Source: Arthonia radiata (taxonomy: Eukaryota; Ascomycota; Arthoniomycetes; Arthoniales; Arthoniaceae). From it: 64,000 nucleotides of DNA. Below are positions 22,479 through 33,015 of the stretch, piece after piece. The stretch spans positions 3,054,336 to 3,118,335 of the forward strand of contig PSQN01000016.1 of assembly GCA_002989075.1 (NCBI GenBank), read 5' to 3'. The position numbers and the translations under genes were made by a program. Each line of letters opens with the position of its first letter. The stretch's first letter is position 1. Under the pieces are notes generated by a model. The model had not been told where the DNA came from. It ran no database searches and saw only the letters and a list, made by a program, of their open reading frames with translations.

Positions 22479-24119
22479 TCACACCTCTTGTGACCCCAAC
22501 ATCCGCCCCCTCACCACCAGCGGCACCCTCTCAATCAACGCGACAAACTGCTCAACGCCCCACTCGCTGTTTGCGATCCCCTTCGCGACTTCGGCTTCTC
22601 TGTTATTTAGGTATTGGACATTTCGACGAATGCGCGTTCGAAGGTATTGTACCGTCTTCTTGGTGATAATCTCAAGGTCCGTTATCGCGGTCGCTCGGGG
22701 GTCAGGCGATGAAGGACTGTCCAGTAGCCCAGGGTGAGCGAAGGTGGATGTGAGGGCGTGGTAGGTGGATGTGAGGGCCTGGTAGGCGTATGCGAGATCG
22801 GAGATTGGATGGGTGTGTTGGAGGTTGTGGGATGTAGTGATGGTGAGGAGTCTCCCGGCCAAAGCGATGGTGTCGGTGCTAGATGTGACGCTGCTATCGG
22901 CCTGCTGTGACCCGAGTAAAGAACAGTGGACTGGATTGAGCCGGTTTGGGGTGGTCAGAAAATCCTGGAATGAGTCGCCGACGTGAAGTTTCGTATTGTT
23001 GCAGTGACCACCGGAGTCCGAAGATTCAGGCGTATCCGGAAACAATGGCCGCACAACCTCCCCATCATCAGACATTGTGAGGTCAACAATCTCCTTCTCC
23101 AGCTTCGGCGTCACCGGCGGTTGTTGCTCAGCTTTGACCTTGCTTCTGACGTCACGCTTCACGCGCACCGGTTCAATTTCGACCTCCTGCTTTGGTTCAT
23201 TGACAGCCTCGCGATTCAGGATAAAGTCCATTTTCATGCGCCCTTGCAAACTCCGCGGCTCAGATTCACACGTTTCCGTGGGTCGGTTGCGCTCAGGCTT
23301 CGATTTTGCGGTGGTAGTCTTAGTGTAAGAAGGCAGAGTGTGACGGATCGGAAGTTCTTCGTCTTCGCTGCCTACGCCGTTGTCTAGCCAGGCCATTGTG
23401 TTAGCGCCTCGTCGGCCATCGGCATCCTCGTCATCCTCGTCATTGTTGTTAACAGTCTTGCGAGGCCGTTTCGCGGGCGTCGAAGGCAGGAGGTCATCTT
23501 CGTCCGTGAAGAAGTCGGGAGGTGCTGAAGAACGTCAGTAGCGGTTGAGTTTGCGCAGGAAAGTAATGGCACATACGGATGTAGTAGTCGACCCGTGGCC
23601 GTTTGCGTAGGATGCGTGACTTGGAACTCTGGGTGCGTTTGCGCTTCGAAGGCAATGTTGCATGTTGGGAGAGCCTGTGGTCGGGACTGTTGTAAGAATT
23701 CGGGGTGGCGAGAGAATTGGCGGCATGAGGGGGCTCGAGGTCGAGGTGCAAATCGGCGAGCTCGAATTCTACGGTATTGTCTGTACGAGTAAGTATGTTG
23801 TTCCTTACAGGATATAAAAGTGTCACGCATGACTCGGTACGTCATGCTAAACGAGATAGGAAGCTGATGGCGAAGTGATTTAGGTGAAGAGCTCACCTGC
23901 ATTTGCCTTCACTACATCGACATCGCTCGGTTCGTCATCGGATGAGTCATCTAGAGGGAGTTAGCGTATCTGTCGAAGATATTGAAGAAGGGCGAAGCAT
24001 GGGATGAGGATTGGTTGCTCACCTGACGCATCAGCATCGAATTCCTCATCACCAACAACTTCATCGCCGTCGTCGATAAGGAAATCCCCGAGGTCTTCGG
24101 CTATATTGCGTCTCCCCAT
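22479..24119 (-). CDS. Acidic nuclear protein with SUMO-interaction-like motif
   Basis: Four exons: 24119-24023, 23950-23897, 23780-23577 and 23524-22479 (introns 72, 116 and 52 nt); all phases agree, giving 466 residues. The N-terminus is strongly acidic (MGRRNIAEDLGDFLIDDGDE, later DDSSDDEPSDVDVV). A basic nuclear-localisation type stretch (KRKRTQSSKSRILRKRPRV) lies near residues 95-115. Around residue 270, EIVDLTMSDDGE looks like a SUMO-interaction motif (hydrophobic V-D-L-T core followed by Ser and acids). The C-terminal 150 residues are predicted helical (NLQHTHPISDLAYAYQALTS and TKKTVQYLRTRIRRNVQYLN). I know no named family. Nuclear, chromatin- or SUMO-linked function is inference from these motifs. 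Confidence 0.75.
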
Positions 24120-24731
24120 TTGTATCAGTGATGATAGCGGATAATACGAGATAAAGAAGCAGTTGCTGATGGGATTATTGATGAAGGCGACGCTGCTGCT
24201 GCTGCTGTAGATGAAATGTTGAGTTGTCGAATCGCAAAGAAGAAGAGACAAGGTGACGAAGAGGAAGAGAGGAATAGACAGCGAAGGAGGACCAGCAGAA
24301 GAGACAAGTAGGTAACACAAGATCGAGGAGAAAAGAACGCCAATCTTTTGACCAGGCACACAGTAGTATACAGAAGGGTTGAAGGAACAGGTCCAGAGAG
24401 CGGCCAGTAAACGCAAAGGTGTGGCGACAATACATAAATAGAGCAGGTCGAGGCGATATCCAGGTCCTGAAAGAGCGGTCGTCCAGGAATGTCTTCCGAA
24501 TGCGTTGGGCGTCCCAGCAGGTCTCGAGGTATTGCTCCAAGAACGGGGCCGGGTTAAAAGCAGGTATCATTGCAGTATTAGTCAAAATGGTATCATGAGG
24601 GTACACGCTAAACGCTGAAACCAATCCAACGCCACGCTTGCTTGAAGACTCCTTGACAATCTTAGGGGGAACGTCGACAGAACGCTGCCTCACTCATGCC
24701 ACGCCATGCTCCTCCCAGTTCGACCGCATCA
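24120..24731. other. Gap without supported gene
   Basis: About 610 bp between the start of the acidic nuclear protein gene and the stop of the exchanger gene. A (ctg)4-5-like tract lies near 24190-24205. Otherwise nothing is recognised; the left part should be promoter. Confidence 0.45.
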
Positions 24732-26451
24732 CTAATGTAACACACTCCTCACCAACAGCTTCACAGCCTCCGTAGCCACCTCAGCCGCAGGGCTGGTCTC
24801 AGAGCCATGACCCTCACTTGCAGAGTTCGGGTCTGCGTGAGCTTGAGCACTACTCTCGCCCGCGCCGGACTCCGGTGGATTCGGGGTGTAGAATGCAGCC
24901 ACAGCGATGATCACGTACGTCATAACGCAGAGCGCGCCCTCGAGGTAGTTGCTCTTCCCGTCTCTTAAGAAGTTGCCAACGACGATGATGGCGAGAATGA
25001 GCACGATCGCCTCGAAGGGGCGGAAGTTAAGGTCCATCTGCGTGCCAAGACCCCACCCAACAATGATGACGAGGGGCGTGTTGAGGAGAGCGGTTTGAAT
25101 GCAGGAGCCAAGAACGTGGGTGAGTGCAAAATTTGCCTGGTTGTCCCAGGCTTCGTCGATGGCTGTAAGATGCTCCGCGGCTTTTTCAACGAGTGGCACG
25201 AGGATGAGACCCATGAAAGCGTCTGGCACGCCATTTTCGTGGACAATGGGTTCGATCTCTAAGACGAGGAAGACGGCCATCATGCTGACGAAAGTGATGG
25301 CGATGGCAAGAGCGAGGAAGCACTCGGTGAGTGTAAGCTTGGCCTTGGCAAGATCTTTATCGCGGTCCTTGTCGCGTTGCTCGTCTGCCTCCAGAAGCTC
25401 GGCATAGACGCCGTGGTGAGAGGTGGTTTGGAAGTAGATGTAGATGATGAATGCTAACAGAAGAATGATGGCGGTGGCATGGGAGATGTTGAGAATCAGA
25501 TTCTGGGTGGCCTCGTCACTGAGCACGCCGAGCGAATCGAGATTACCGTTGTTGGTGCCTGTCGTAGAAGCGACAAAGGCGGCCGGAATGACGAGAGCAA
25601 CTATGAACTGTTAGCAGGCTTTCTTCGTAGTATTGACGGATTGAGAGACAACGTACAGCCAGCTACCATCATCAAGCCGCTGCCAACCTCACTGATAGCC
25701 TCGTGGAACACTTGCTCTTCGTGCCTAATGCCCCCAGAAATGAAGCACAACCCCAAACACAGCAGTAGATTGGCGAGTATAGAACCAAGGATGGCAGCTC
25801 GAATGACGGTAATTGTGATTTCTGCGTTGTTGACAGGGTCGTGCTCATGTTGATAGTGCTTCACGATCAGCGTCATGAAGAGAATGAGTTCGACCACTGA
25901 GCCCAGTGTGATCTCCAAGAGCACACCGAACACCGTGGGCAATTTCCTAGCCAGCTCTTGACCGGCGAAGCCTATGAGATTGGCAGCGGGGATCATGGCG
26001 AGGTAGGCGAGGATGAAGATGAGGGTGTGATGCTCGGGAAGGGCGAAATGCTATAGTCATTGGTCAGTGGGAAAGCCGTTCGCGTCTGCAAAGGTCGTGA
26101 GATACGTACCACAGCGATAGCGGCAGGTACCAGGGGCCATAGCACGTTGACGACCATTGACAATGTGCAGCTGCTGCGGAAGCAGATGCGGAGGAAATGC
26201 CAGGGGTGAATGCCCCTTCGTCCGCTCTCACCCTCGTGCTTGACACCCTTGGTCTTGGGATGACGGTGGTATGGCATGTGAGCGTGCGGGAGCGTGGACG
26301 AGTGCTTTGGCTTCTCGACATGCCGATGTGGTGGACTTGAGATGCTGTCGCCAGGCATGCGAGACATCTCCATTGCTGCGTTCTGCCCGCGGATGTCGAC
26401 GCTGTTGCGTGACCTACGACGCTCACGTCGAGGCTCTGTCTTTCTGAACAT
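24732..26451 (-). CDS. CaCA-family cation/proton exchanger (CAX/VCX-like)
   Basis: Three exons: 26451-26110, 26050-25657 and 25600-24732 (introns 59 and 56 nt), 534 residues. A basic cytosolic N-terminus with His-rich patches leads to about eleven membrane segments. The joins restore AAIAVHFALPEHHTLIFILA and MMVAGFALVIPAAF. The first alpha-repeat reads LLEITLGSVVELILFMTLIV, the second GLILVPLVEKAAEHLTAIDE. Both keep the key Glu, but Gly-Asn-x-x-Glu of typical CAX proteins is Gly-Ser-Val-Val-Glu and Pro-Leu-Val-Glu here, so the substrate may differ from Ca2+/H+. An acidic/Ser-rich loop with charged repeats (EADEQRDKDRDKDLAKAKL) lies between the halves. It probably resides in the vacuolar or another endomembrane. 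Confidence 0.85.
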
Positions 26452-27405
26452 TTTCGATGCTGTGTCCGCTATTGACCAATTTGTGAGGGAAGGCTACAGC
26501 ATACTCGGGGTAGGTGTAGATAGGCGTTGGAGGCGGTGTGTTGACGGAGCAGTTGTTAGGGGTGAAGGCACGATATGGGGGCGCAAAAGGAAGGCGCAAG
26601 GCAGGCGAAGGCCTGGGGAGGGTTCGATCGCTTGTTTGCTCAGTGGCGCAAGTGGCAGCAGAGCAGCAGGTCTTGAGGGCGAGCGAAGCAAACAAAAGAG
26701 CGAGCCAAAGAAAGCAAGCAAATAAACCAATGCGCGCTTGGGTGAAACGCCAAGGCCATTGTCCAACTTCGTGATCTCCAACCGGTTTGGCTGCGGCTGA
26801 CCGCACCAACCATGCATCATGCTTGTCACCGTGACCAACTTTGCCGCAACAATTCTGCACTGCTTTGCTATCGCCGTCTGTCAGTCCGCATCGAAGTCGT
26901 CGAGATCTTCAAACAATCACACGATCTCGACCGTGACGTGCAAGTTGTAAGCGATTCGAGATTGGCAAACTTGGATCTGTCGGCCGCTAGACTAGCGTTA
27001 GACTAGCGCCCGCTGTGCTGTCAAAGTCTGGACGCGGAGTCTGTTCCTGGCTCGTCCAGCGACGGGCAAGGTACATAGGCACAAATTGACGACTGAGAAG
27101 AGCATTGTGGCCAATGGCATCGTTGTACAAAGGTGCTTGATTGCAGATGTATTCCTGGAAATAGTCCAGATTATCAACACACGCGGAGAACGTCCTGGAA
27201 CTATTCAAACAACATTGATCGACGACGCAGAGAGTATGTGACCTCGAGTTTCCCGTTATGTCGCTGGCGAATGTGCGTGTTGTGTCCAAGGTGTCTACAG
27301 CCCGATGAACGCCGTCATGTGCTGCTCGTAACTCGTAAATGCTTTTTGCTGCTTCGACCTTCACGCAAAAGCTCTTCTGCGTCACCCACAACACCAATGG
27401 CTTCC
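26452..27405. other. Gap without supported gene
   Basis: About 950 bp between the exchanger's 5' end and the next minus-strand gene's stop. ORFs in both directions (for example 26538-26774 and 26987-27397) have no conserved features. The left part probably contains the exchanger promoter. Confidence 0.45.
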
Positions 27406-28750
27406 TCAGCCATTGTGCCCGTATCGCGGCGGAGTATTGTATCCACCCGCACCTCCCATCGGCGCACTGCCCATTCCCATCTCCCGCTTCATCACGTCCA
27501 AGCTCTGCGGGAAGTACTCATTGATCCCCATGTTCTTGAGGTATGCCGCATTACGCTCCAATCTCTTCACCTCGCCTTGCAGGCCAATCTTGCCCCACCC
27601 GTCAGTCTCTCCACCTGCCGCCGCTGCATCATCCGAACCGGATCGCGCGGCCTGGCTTCGGCGCTTGACGACGTCAACGAGCTCGTCGTCCATGCGCTGA
27701 TAGAACATAACACGCGCACGGCGGTCCTCTTCAATTTCGCTTTGCGTGGTGGGGCTGGAGTCGTCGAGCGCTTCCAGACCCCCGTGGCTGTTTAAATTGC
27801 CGACGAGCTTGATGATGAGCTCGTAACCGTGCTTTGCCCCGCCCCCACGGAGAGCTGCAAGGCGCTTGATGTCGGGAATAAACTTGGCCATGGCTGAGGC
27901 GAAGTGCGCGGAGCTGATGGAGTCATTAAGGTCGTCTTGAAGGCGGTGGAGGTCGAAGTTCACGATGGTAATCTTGCGGTCAAGTTGCGCATTGAGGAGT
28001 TGTGCGGCTTGCGCTGTAGAAGAGCTGTCCATCTGGGACGCAATGTGTGCAGGCACGTCTATTGAGATTGTCAGTATAAGTAACGTGCATACAATAGCTG
28101 TTTTTGAGCGTCAACATACCTGGACGCAAACCGCGCTTGTCTATCCAAGCAAAGATCTCCATGCGCTGCTGCTCCTGACCCCGTACGTAGTCTTGCATAT
28201 CGGCCAACTCTGCCTCAAGCATCTCAATCTTGTCCGTGTAAGGCCTGACAGCCTCGTTGAAAGCTCGAGTCAATAGATCCGGTGCGCCCATCGAGCCCGC
28301 GGCAGCGTGAGTTCCAGATAGGTTCCCAGGTGTGGTGTACCCCGTCTCTTTGTGCATGACTGGGCTGGCCGGCCCATCTGCATATCCTGAATCACCTGCT
28401 GAGCTCTGTCCTCGGCTTGAGCGCATGGCACCGTTCGTACCTAGCGGCTGAGTGCGAGCGGCAGCATACCCACCACCTGCGCCAGCCGGAGTCGGGTACA
28501 TCGCCTTTTCGGACGCCGGCGCAGAGTGAGGTGCAGAATGTGGAGCGGAGTGTGAGTCGCCTGGGTGAGTCGCACCAGGTATGTTAGTATCGATACCGGA
28601 CTCGTCGCGGAACTGTGCGGGGGAGTGATAGGAGCTTGGAGGGCGTTGGCCGGGGACAGTGGGAGAAGTAGGAGAGTGATGGTAATCGTCTTCGACGTAG
28701 GATGCAGAGTTACCTCGAGAACGAGAGAATTTCTTGAGCAGACCAGACAT
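27406..28750 (-). CDS. Coiled-coil protein of unknown function
   Basis: Two exons: 28750-28120 and 28058-27406 (intron 61 nt, phase 1), 427 residues. Residues 1-150 are disordered (Ser, Gly, Pro, His), including a triple SAPH repeat. From about 160 a continuous helical region starts (LLTRAFNEAVRPYTDKIEML, then EAELADMQDYVRGQEQQRM). The join gives KRGLRPDVPAHIASQMD, followed by LLNAQLDRKITIVNFDLHRL, FASAMAKFIPDIKRLAALRG and IEEDRRARVMFYQRMDDELV. The C-terminus is Gly/Met-rich. The sequence style is that of a conserved ascomycete protein without a named domain. No signal peptide or membrane segment is seen, so it is probably cytosolic or cytoskeletal. Confidence 0.78.
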
Positions 28751-29456
28751 GGTAGAAAGTAGGAAGTAGAATGAATGGGAAGCGGAGAACGAGCGACGAA
28801 GGGTGGGTATTCGGGGAGAGAAGCTAGATCAGACGAGGGCGAGGAGGCTGGTCTGGAGCGAACGAATGAAGTAAGGATGATGACTGGGGAAAACGAGAGG
28901 CTGGTGGAGGGAGTGGGCGTGGTGGTGAGCTGGTCTTGGTCTTGGTCGCGGACTTGGGTGGCTGGTAAGGCCCGGGCGCTAAGACTTGGGGCGGTTAGCG
29001 GCCGTGAGCATGCATAGGTTGATATTTCGTGATCAAGAGAGCTCACCTTTCCGGCTTTGATAGATAGGTGTTCGAAACGAATGGCCGTCGTGAAAACAAG
29101 AGTCGAGAAGGTGAGTGTTTGCATCTACGATGAGAATAGACTCGTTGCTGTGGGAGAACGGAGCTCCGTCGCACAAAAGTGGTCCGTGCTCGAGAGACTT
29201 GCAGGAGGCAGGGGTCAAAGTGACGTCCATGCAAGAGACCGGACGTCTCGTCTCACCTACCGGACGGCGGCAATGGTGCCTTACAACGAACACCAGACCG
29301 TCTATACGGAGTACCATTGAAGGGTTACCCTGCAAGACTGTCGTGCTGTACAAGAGACTACAATACGCTCAATTCGCCAAGCCCCCTATATACAAATGTG
29401 ATATGTACGTACAAACCCATGCTTTTCATCGGCTACCGTCAACGGCACCAGCATTC
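28751..29456. other. Gap without supported gene
   Basis: About 700 bp between the start of the coiled-coil gene and the stop of the DUF2156 gene. Purine-rich near 28760-28960 on the plus strand (pyrimidine-rich on the sense strand of the coiled-coil gene), as is common in fungal promoters. No ORF is supported. Confidence 0.45.
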
Positions 29457-31244
29457 TCACTTCACAGCCTCCTCCTCTTGCTTCGGCTCATATTTGTCAA
29501 TATCTTGCCCCGATTTGCCTGCCTGACGACTCTCCCTCACCTTCTCCCACCGCTCCTTCACCACCTCCCTGATACTGATATTCGCAAAGTGCACCACCGA
29601 CATGATTCGCCTTGGTCCCGGACAGCCGCCAGGAAACATCAAATGCAGTCCACTTCCTAGCTCGTCGTCCGGCCTGAACTTGGCATGGTACTCCTTCTTC
29701 CCACCCAGCTTCAGGCTTGCGTACAGCGCAGCGTGCGCCTTCTTCGCGTACTCGCTGAACTTGCTTGGGAAGCCGTGCAAGTCTAGTGTATCTGCCGGTT
29801 CCATACCGATAGCCAGATAGGTCACGCCGAGCATGTTTAGCAGACCCATCGCGGTGAAGTACAGCAAGTCTGGAATGCGGCTGGGAGCGCCCGGCGCAGC
29901 GACGCACGGGTCGATGTAGTACCCGTTGCGTGAGCCCAAGCGACGGAGAGCGGCGAAACCGTTCGGCGTCCCGTTGCGATCACGCGTGTAGACATAGATC
30001 ATCATCTCTGGCAGCGCGAAAGGGTCGTAGACGGTTGTATACCGCTGGGGCTTACCGCTCGCATTCTTTGCATCTTTCCAGGCATCATAGACTCCACGAA
30101 GCGCACCCTCGAGAGGTGCATCGCGGCCCGTAGTAGCAGGCGCGTAGATGTTGACAGTGTTGCCGCCACGGGCCGGGTCAAGCAGGGCTTTGTTCTGGCG
30201 GATAATCTGCTTTTGAACTTTTCCGTGCAAGACTGGGTTGGTGAGTGGGTTGAGGACGCGCTCCTGACCAAAGCGGATGGAGCTCCAGCCACGCGTCTTG
30301 CCATAGCTCAGCATCTCGTCTGAGCCACCGAAGACGGCAATGCCGAGGTGGTGCTTCTTGCGGTAGCGAGCGAACTCTGCGAAAATGGCGTCGAAATGCT
30401 CGGGAGGGCAGAGCGGGTCGCCTCCAACCACTGCGACGCGGTCTTTGATGATGAAGTTAATGGCAGCATCATTACCAGCGTTAATGAAGAAGCTGTATGC
30501 GGGGTCGAGGATACCGCCATGCTGCACGCCGCCATACTCGGAGAGAAGTGCGTGCAACGCCGGCTCGGCTTGGATGTCAGCCAAAGATAAGATACGCCCG
30601 ATCTGCGTCTTCTTCGGTACCCGCACCCGAGGTGCTCTGGCAGTCAGAGGCGAGGTGGGCGGCACAACAGTCAAACTGATTGTGCTGCCACTCGGGGACG
30701 AGTCCACAGAACAGCCACTGTCCCCGCCGGATCCCAAGGAATCGACAGACGACTTGCTAGACAGCAATGTCTTCGCTGAAAGAAAAGATCTCGCTGAACG
30801 AGCGGAGATACTTCGTCTTGGATGCGGTCGCTCGTTAGGCACAGCGAGCATCGCCGCCCGCGTCGTAGTCGTAGTCGTGGTGGTGGTAGTTGTCGTTGTG
30901 GTTACTACTGCTCCTTGCTGCAGGCGATCCTTAAGGTAATCGAACGCGTTGTCAGTGGAAACCTTCTCAGTCGACCGGTCAACTGGTCGCCATTCCGTGG
31001 CGTTTGTCAGTTGCATGATCAGTTCCTGATAGTATGGCTGGGCTACCGCGGCTGTTTTGCCAGTCTTTGGACTGGGACCTTTCTGGCCCTTGGCACCCTT
31101 TTTGCTGTTGTTATTGCTGCCATTTTGACCTTTCTTCTTGGGTACAGGGCTAGTGCCCACCTTTTGCGATTTCGGAGGGAGGGTTGTGCTAGCAGTATCC
31201 CTGCTTTCACTTGTCAAGTTTACCTGGGATTCGACCTGCGACAT
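29457..31244 (-). CDS. DUF2156 aminoacyl-tRNA transferase, ErgS candidate
   Basis: 595 residues from the ATG at 31244 (MSQVESQVNLTS). The open frame extends further upstream, but through AT-rich leader-like sequence. Residues 1-210 are disordered: Lys/Gly/Asn-rich, then a run of 14 threonines (30861-30902), then Ser-rich. The rest is a GNAT-like DUF2156 / lysyl-phosphatidylglycerol-synthase C-terminal domain: SLADIQAEPALHALLSEYGG, FIIKDRVAVVGGDPLCPPEH, HHLGIAVFGGSDEML, YYIDPCVAAPGAPSRIPDLL, YLAIGMEPADTL, FPSKFSEYAKKAHAALYASL. In Ascomycota, free-standing proteins of this kind transfer glycine from Gly-tRNA to ergosterol (ErgS), while the aspartate enzyme ErdS is fused to AspRS. There is no synthetase domain here, so ErgS is the best guess. 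Confidence 0.8.
   Translation of the reverse strand: MSQVESQVNLTSESRDTASTTLPPKSQKVGTSPVPKKKGQNGSNNNSKKGAKGQKGPSPKTGKTAAVAQPYYQELIMQLTNATEWRPVDRSTEKVSTDNAFDYLKDRLQQGAVVTTTTTTTTTTTTTTRAAMLAVPNERPHPRRSISARSARSFLSAKTLLSSKSSVDSLGSGGDSGCSVDSSPSGSTISLTVVPPTSPLTARAPRVRVPKKTQIGRILSLADIQAEPALHALLSEYGGVQHGGILDPAYSFFINAGNDAAINFIIKDRVAVVGGDPLCPPEHFDAIFAEFARYRKKHHLGIAVFGGSDEMLSYGKTRGWSSIRFGQERVLNPLTNPVLHGKVQKQIIRQNKALLDPARGGNTVNIYAPATTGRDAPLEGALRGVYDAWKDAKNASGKPQRYTTVYDPFALPEMMIYVYTRDRNGTPNGFAALRRLGSRNGYYIDPCVAAPGAPSRIPDLLYFTAMGLLNMLGVTYLAIGMEPADTLDLHGFPSKFSEYAKKAHAALYASLKLGGKKEYHAKFRPDDELGSGLHLMFPGGCPGPRRIMSVVHFANISIREVVKERWEKVRESRQAGKSGQDIDKYEPKQEEEAVK
30861..30902 (-). repeat. Threonine-codon (ACN)14 run in coding sequence
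   Basis: Fourteen consecutive threonine codons of mixed type (ACC, ACA, ACG, ACT) inside the DUF2156 gene. Mixed codons suggest selection on, or age of, the tract rather than recent slippage. It lies in the disordered linker before the catalytic domain. Confidence 0.8.
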
Positions 31245-31946
31245 GTTACCTCTACAGGAAATGAGAAAGAAGAATAGTTTCTGAGAAATGAATAATCTGC
31301 TACTGCGAAATGAAGGCAAGAAAATTGAAAATCTGATACCAACTGGACTGAAGACAAGGAATGTGTACGAAGTAATGAAAGACTTGGCTGATGGGTGAAG
31401 ATATTTAGAAGGAACTCGTTGAAACAAAGAGCCCAATGTGGCGTTCTTGCGGTGGCGACTTTCTTTGAGTGATGCAAGAGCTTGCAAGCCGAGACAATGG
31501 GTTCTGCACCTGAGACTGCAACAGTTTGATGAAGGTGCTTCGCAACTGTCTCGTTCTGCGAACCATTCCCCAAGCATAGTCAAGCTGATGAAGGGAGGTC
31601 TTACCGCTTCCAATTTGACATCACTAAACCTGATGCCCATCATGGGTCTTGCTAGCATGCGAGTTACCCGTCAAACGCCAGATGGCTGTGCCCGTTCGTC
31701 ATGACGACGCAAGTGCAAGTGCTGTTTGGGGAAACCTACGGCGGTTTGTTGTCACATGTTCGCCTCAGCAGCAATGGTAGACGCGGTGGTCGCACGACAT
31801 AAATTTTCACTCTTGCTTTCTTCATCTTCGCAACGTGAAACGTTTGCGGCCCACCGACCTCTTCACTGCAGACACTACCCTAAGCCCATGCAACAACTCC
31901 ACAAGGATCCACGACCTGTTACCCTTGATTACTTACAACAGCCACC
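31245..31946. other. Divergent promoter region
   Basis: About 700 bp between the DUF2156 gene and the small plus-strand ORF. The open frame continuing upstream of the DUF2156 ATG probably reflects leader sequence. No other feature is recognised. Confidence 0.4.
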
Positions 31947-32228
31947 ATGTGCATGTGGGAGCAGCTTCGCTGCCATAAGTGCCACGGCAAGGTTCGCAAT
32001 CTGGGCGTGAGCCATTGCCAGCGCCTCCTTGAACGAATAGCCCATGGGGCGCGCTATCCCAGTTGTGATGATGTTCCCATAGAAATCATCTGGACCGCAT
32101 CGGAATGCACCAAGGAGGCCTGCAAATCGACACCGGCGAAGTCAAGCGCAGCAAAAGCCCCCACGGAGTCCAACGCAGCTGCTTCTCATGTTCACTTTGA
32201 CCTCAGCAGTGATGAGGGTAGTGGCTGA
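31947..32228 (+). CDS. Small Cys/His-containing protein (MCxW start)
   Basis: 93 residues, ATG in strong context (gccaccatgt). The first 25 residues, MCMWEQLRCHKCHGKVRNLG, resemble the start of many short fungal proteins that begin with Met-Cys and carry a Cys-Gly-His type pair; here CHKCH could bind zinc. A second cysteine group lies at PSCDD and SECTKEACKS. The tail is Ser/Ala-rich and ends DLSSDEGSG. No signal peptide. I infer a real gene from the start context, the clustered Cys/His and the acidic tail, but short length keeps confidence moderate. Confidence 0.5.
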   Translation: MCMWEQLRCHKCHGKVRNLGVSHCQRLLERIAHGARYPSCDDVPIEIIWTASECTKEACKSTPAKSSAAKAPTESNAAASHVHFDLSSDEGSG

Positions 32229-33015
32229 GACCTGCTTCCAAGCGATTGAGGTCGGTCCTCCGATGCTTTCCTTCTCCACGACTGATGTGTTGCAGGCATT
32301 TCACGGAGGATGGATTGCTGAGCGGCGCTGGCCGATACCCTACCCTTTCTTGATGACCGTAATTAGCGCTCAGCACTGCGGTTTGATATATTAGCCAGAC
32401 CACGTGGGTAGGACGTTTGTGAGGAAATTTTGACCGCGAAGAGGCTGAGAATTGGCGACGCCTCCGTGAAACATGCGAATGGCCGGATGACATTTTTGCG
32501 GATCTGGGAATCTAAGACCAGTGAAGAATCCGCACAATGATGTGATGTTTGAACTAAGGTCAATGATCAAATACCAATACTCATGGAGGTCGCGCATGTC
32601 AAGCTAGGTCGTGGCTTACATCCTTGAACACTCCAAAGAAGAGCACCAAGTTTGCACCTAGTACTGTCATCTGCGTAGAATAACAATATTTTCATCACTC
32701 TTCTCATTGGGTTGAATTTTGAGATAACCTTGACCATGTATGACCGTGACAGTTACTCATCGAGAGGCTGCACTTACGCTGTGAGACTTACCGCGCAGAC
32801 ACAACTGCTCCTAGTCGCTCGATTTCGAAAAGTCCGCATGGAGTTTCCTTCTCTAAGACCTGGTCATGAAACTTTGGGCTCTCTGTATCTGGCGGGATGC
32901 CGATTCTATCTCAGTGAGGGATTTTAGGATAACGACTCGACAAGACGAGACACTCTTGGTTGACACGGAATTGTCACCGCTTGTGTGTTGTATATCTATA
33001 AATGTGTTCAACGGT
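32229..33015. other. Gap without supported gene
   Basis: About 790 bp between the small ORF and the stop of BioB. Somewhat AT-rich around 32540-32720. No ORF, repeat or RNA gene is recognised. Confidence 0.45.
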
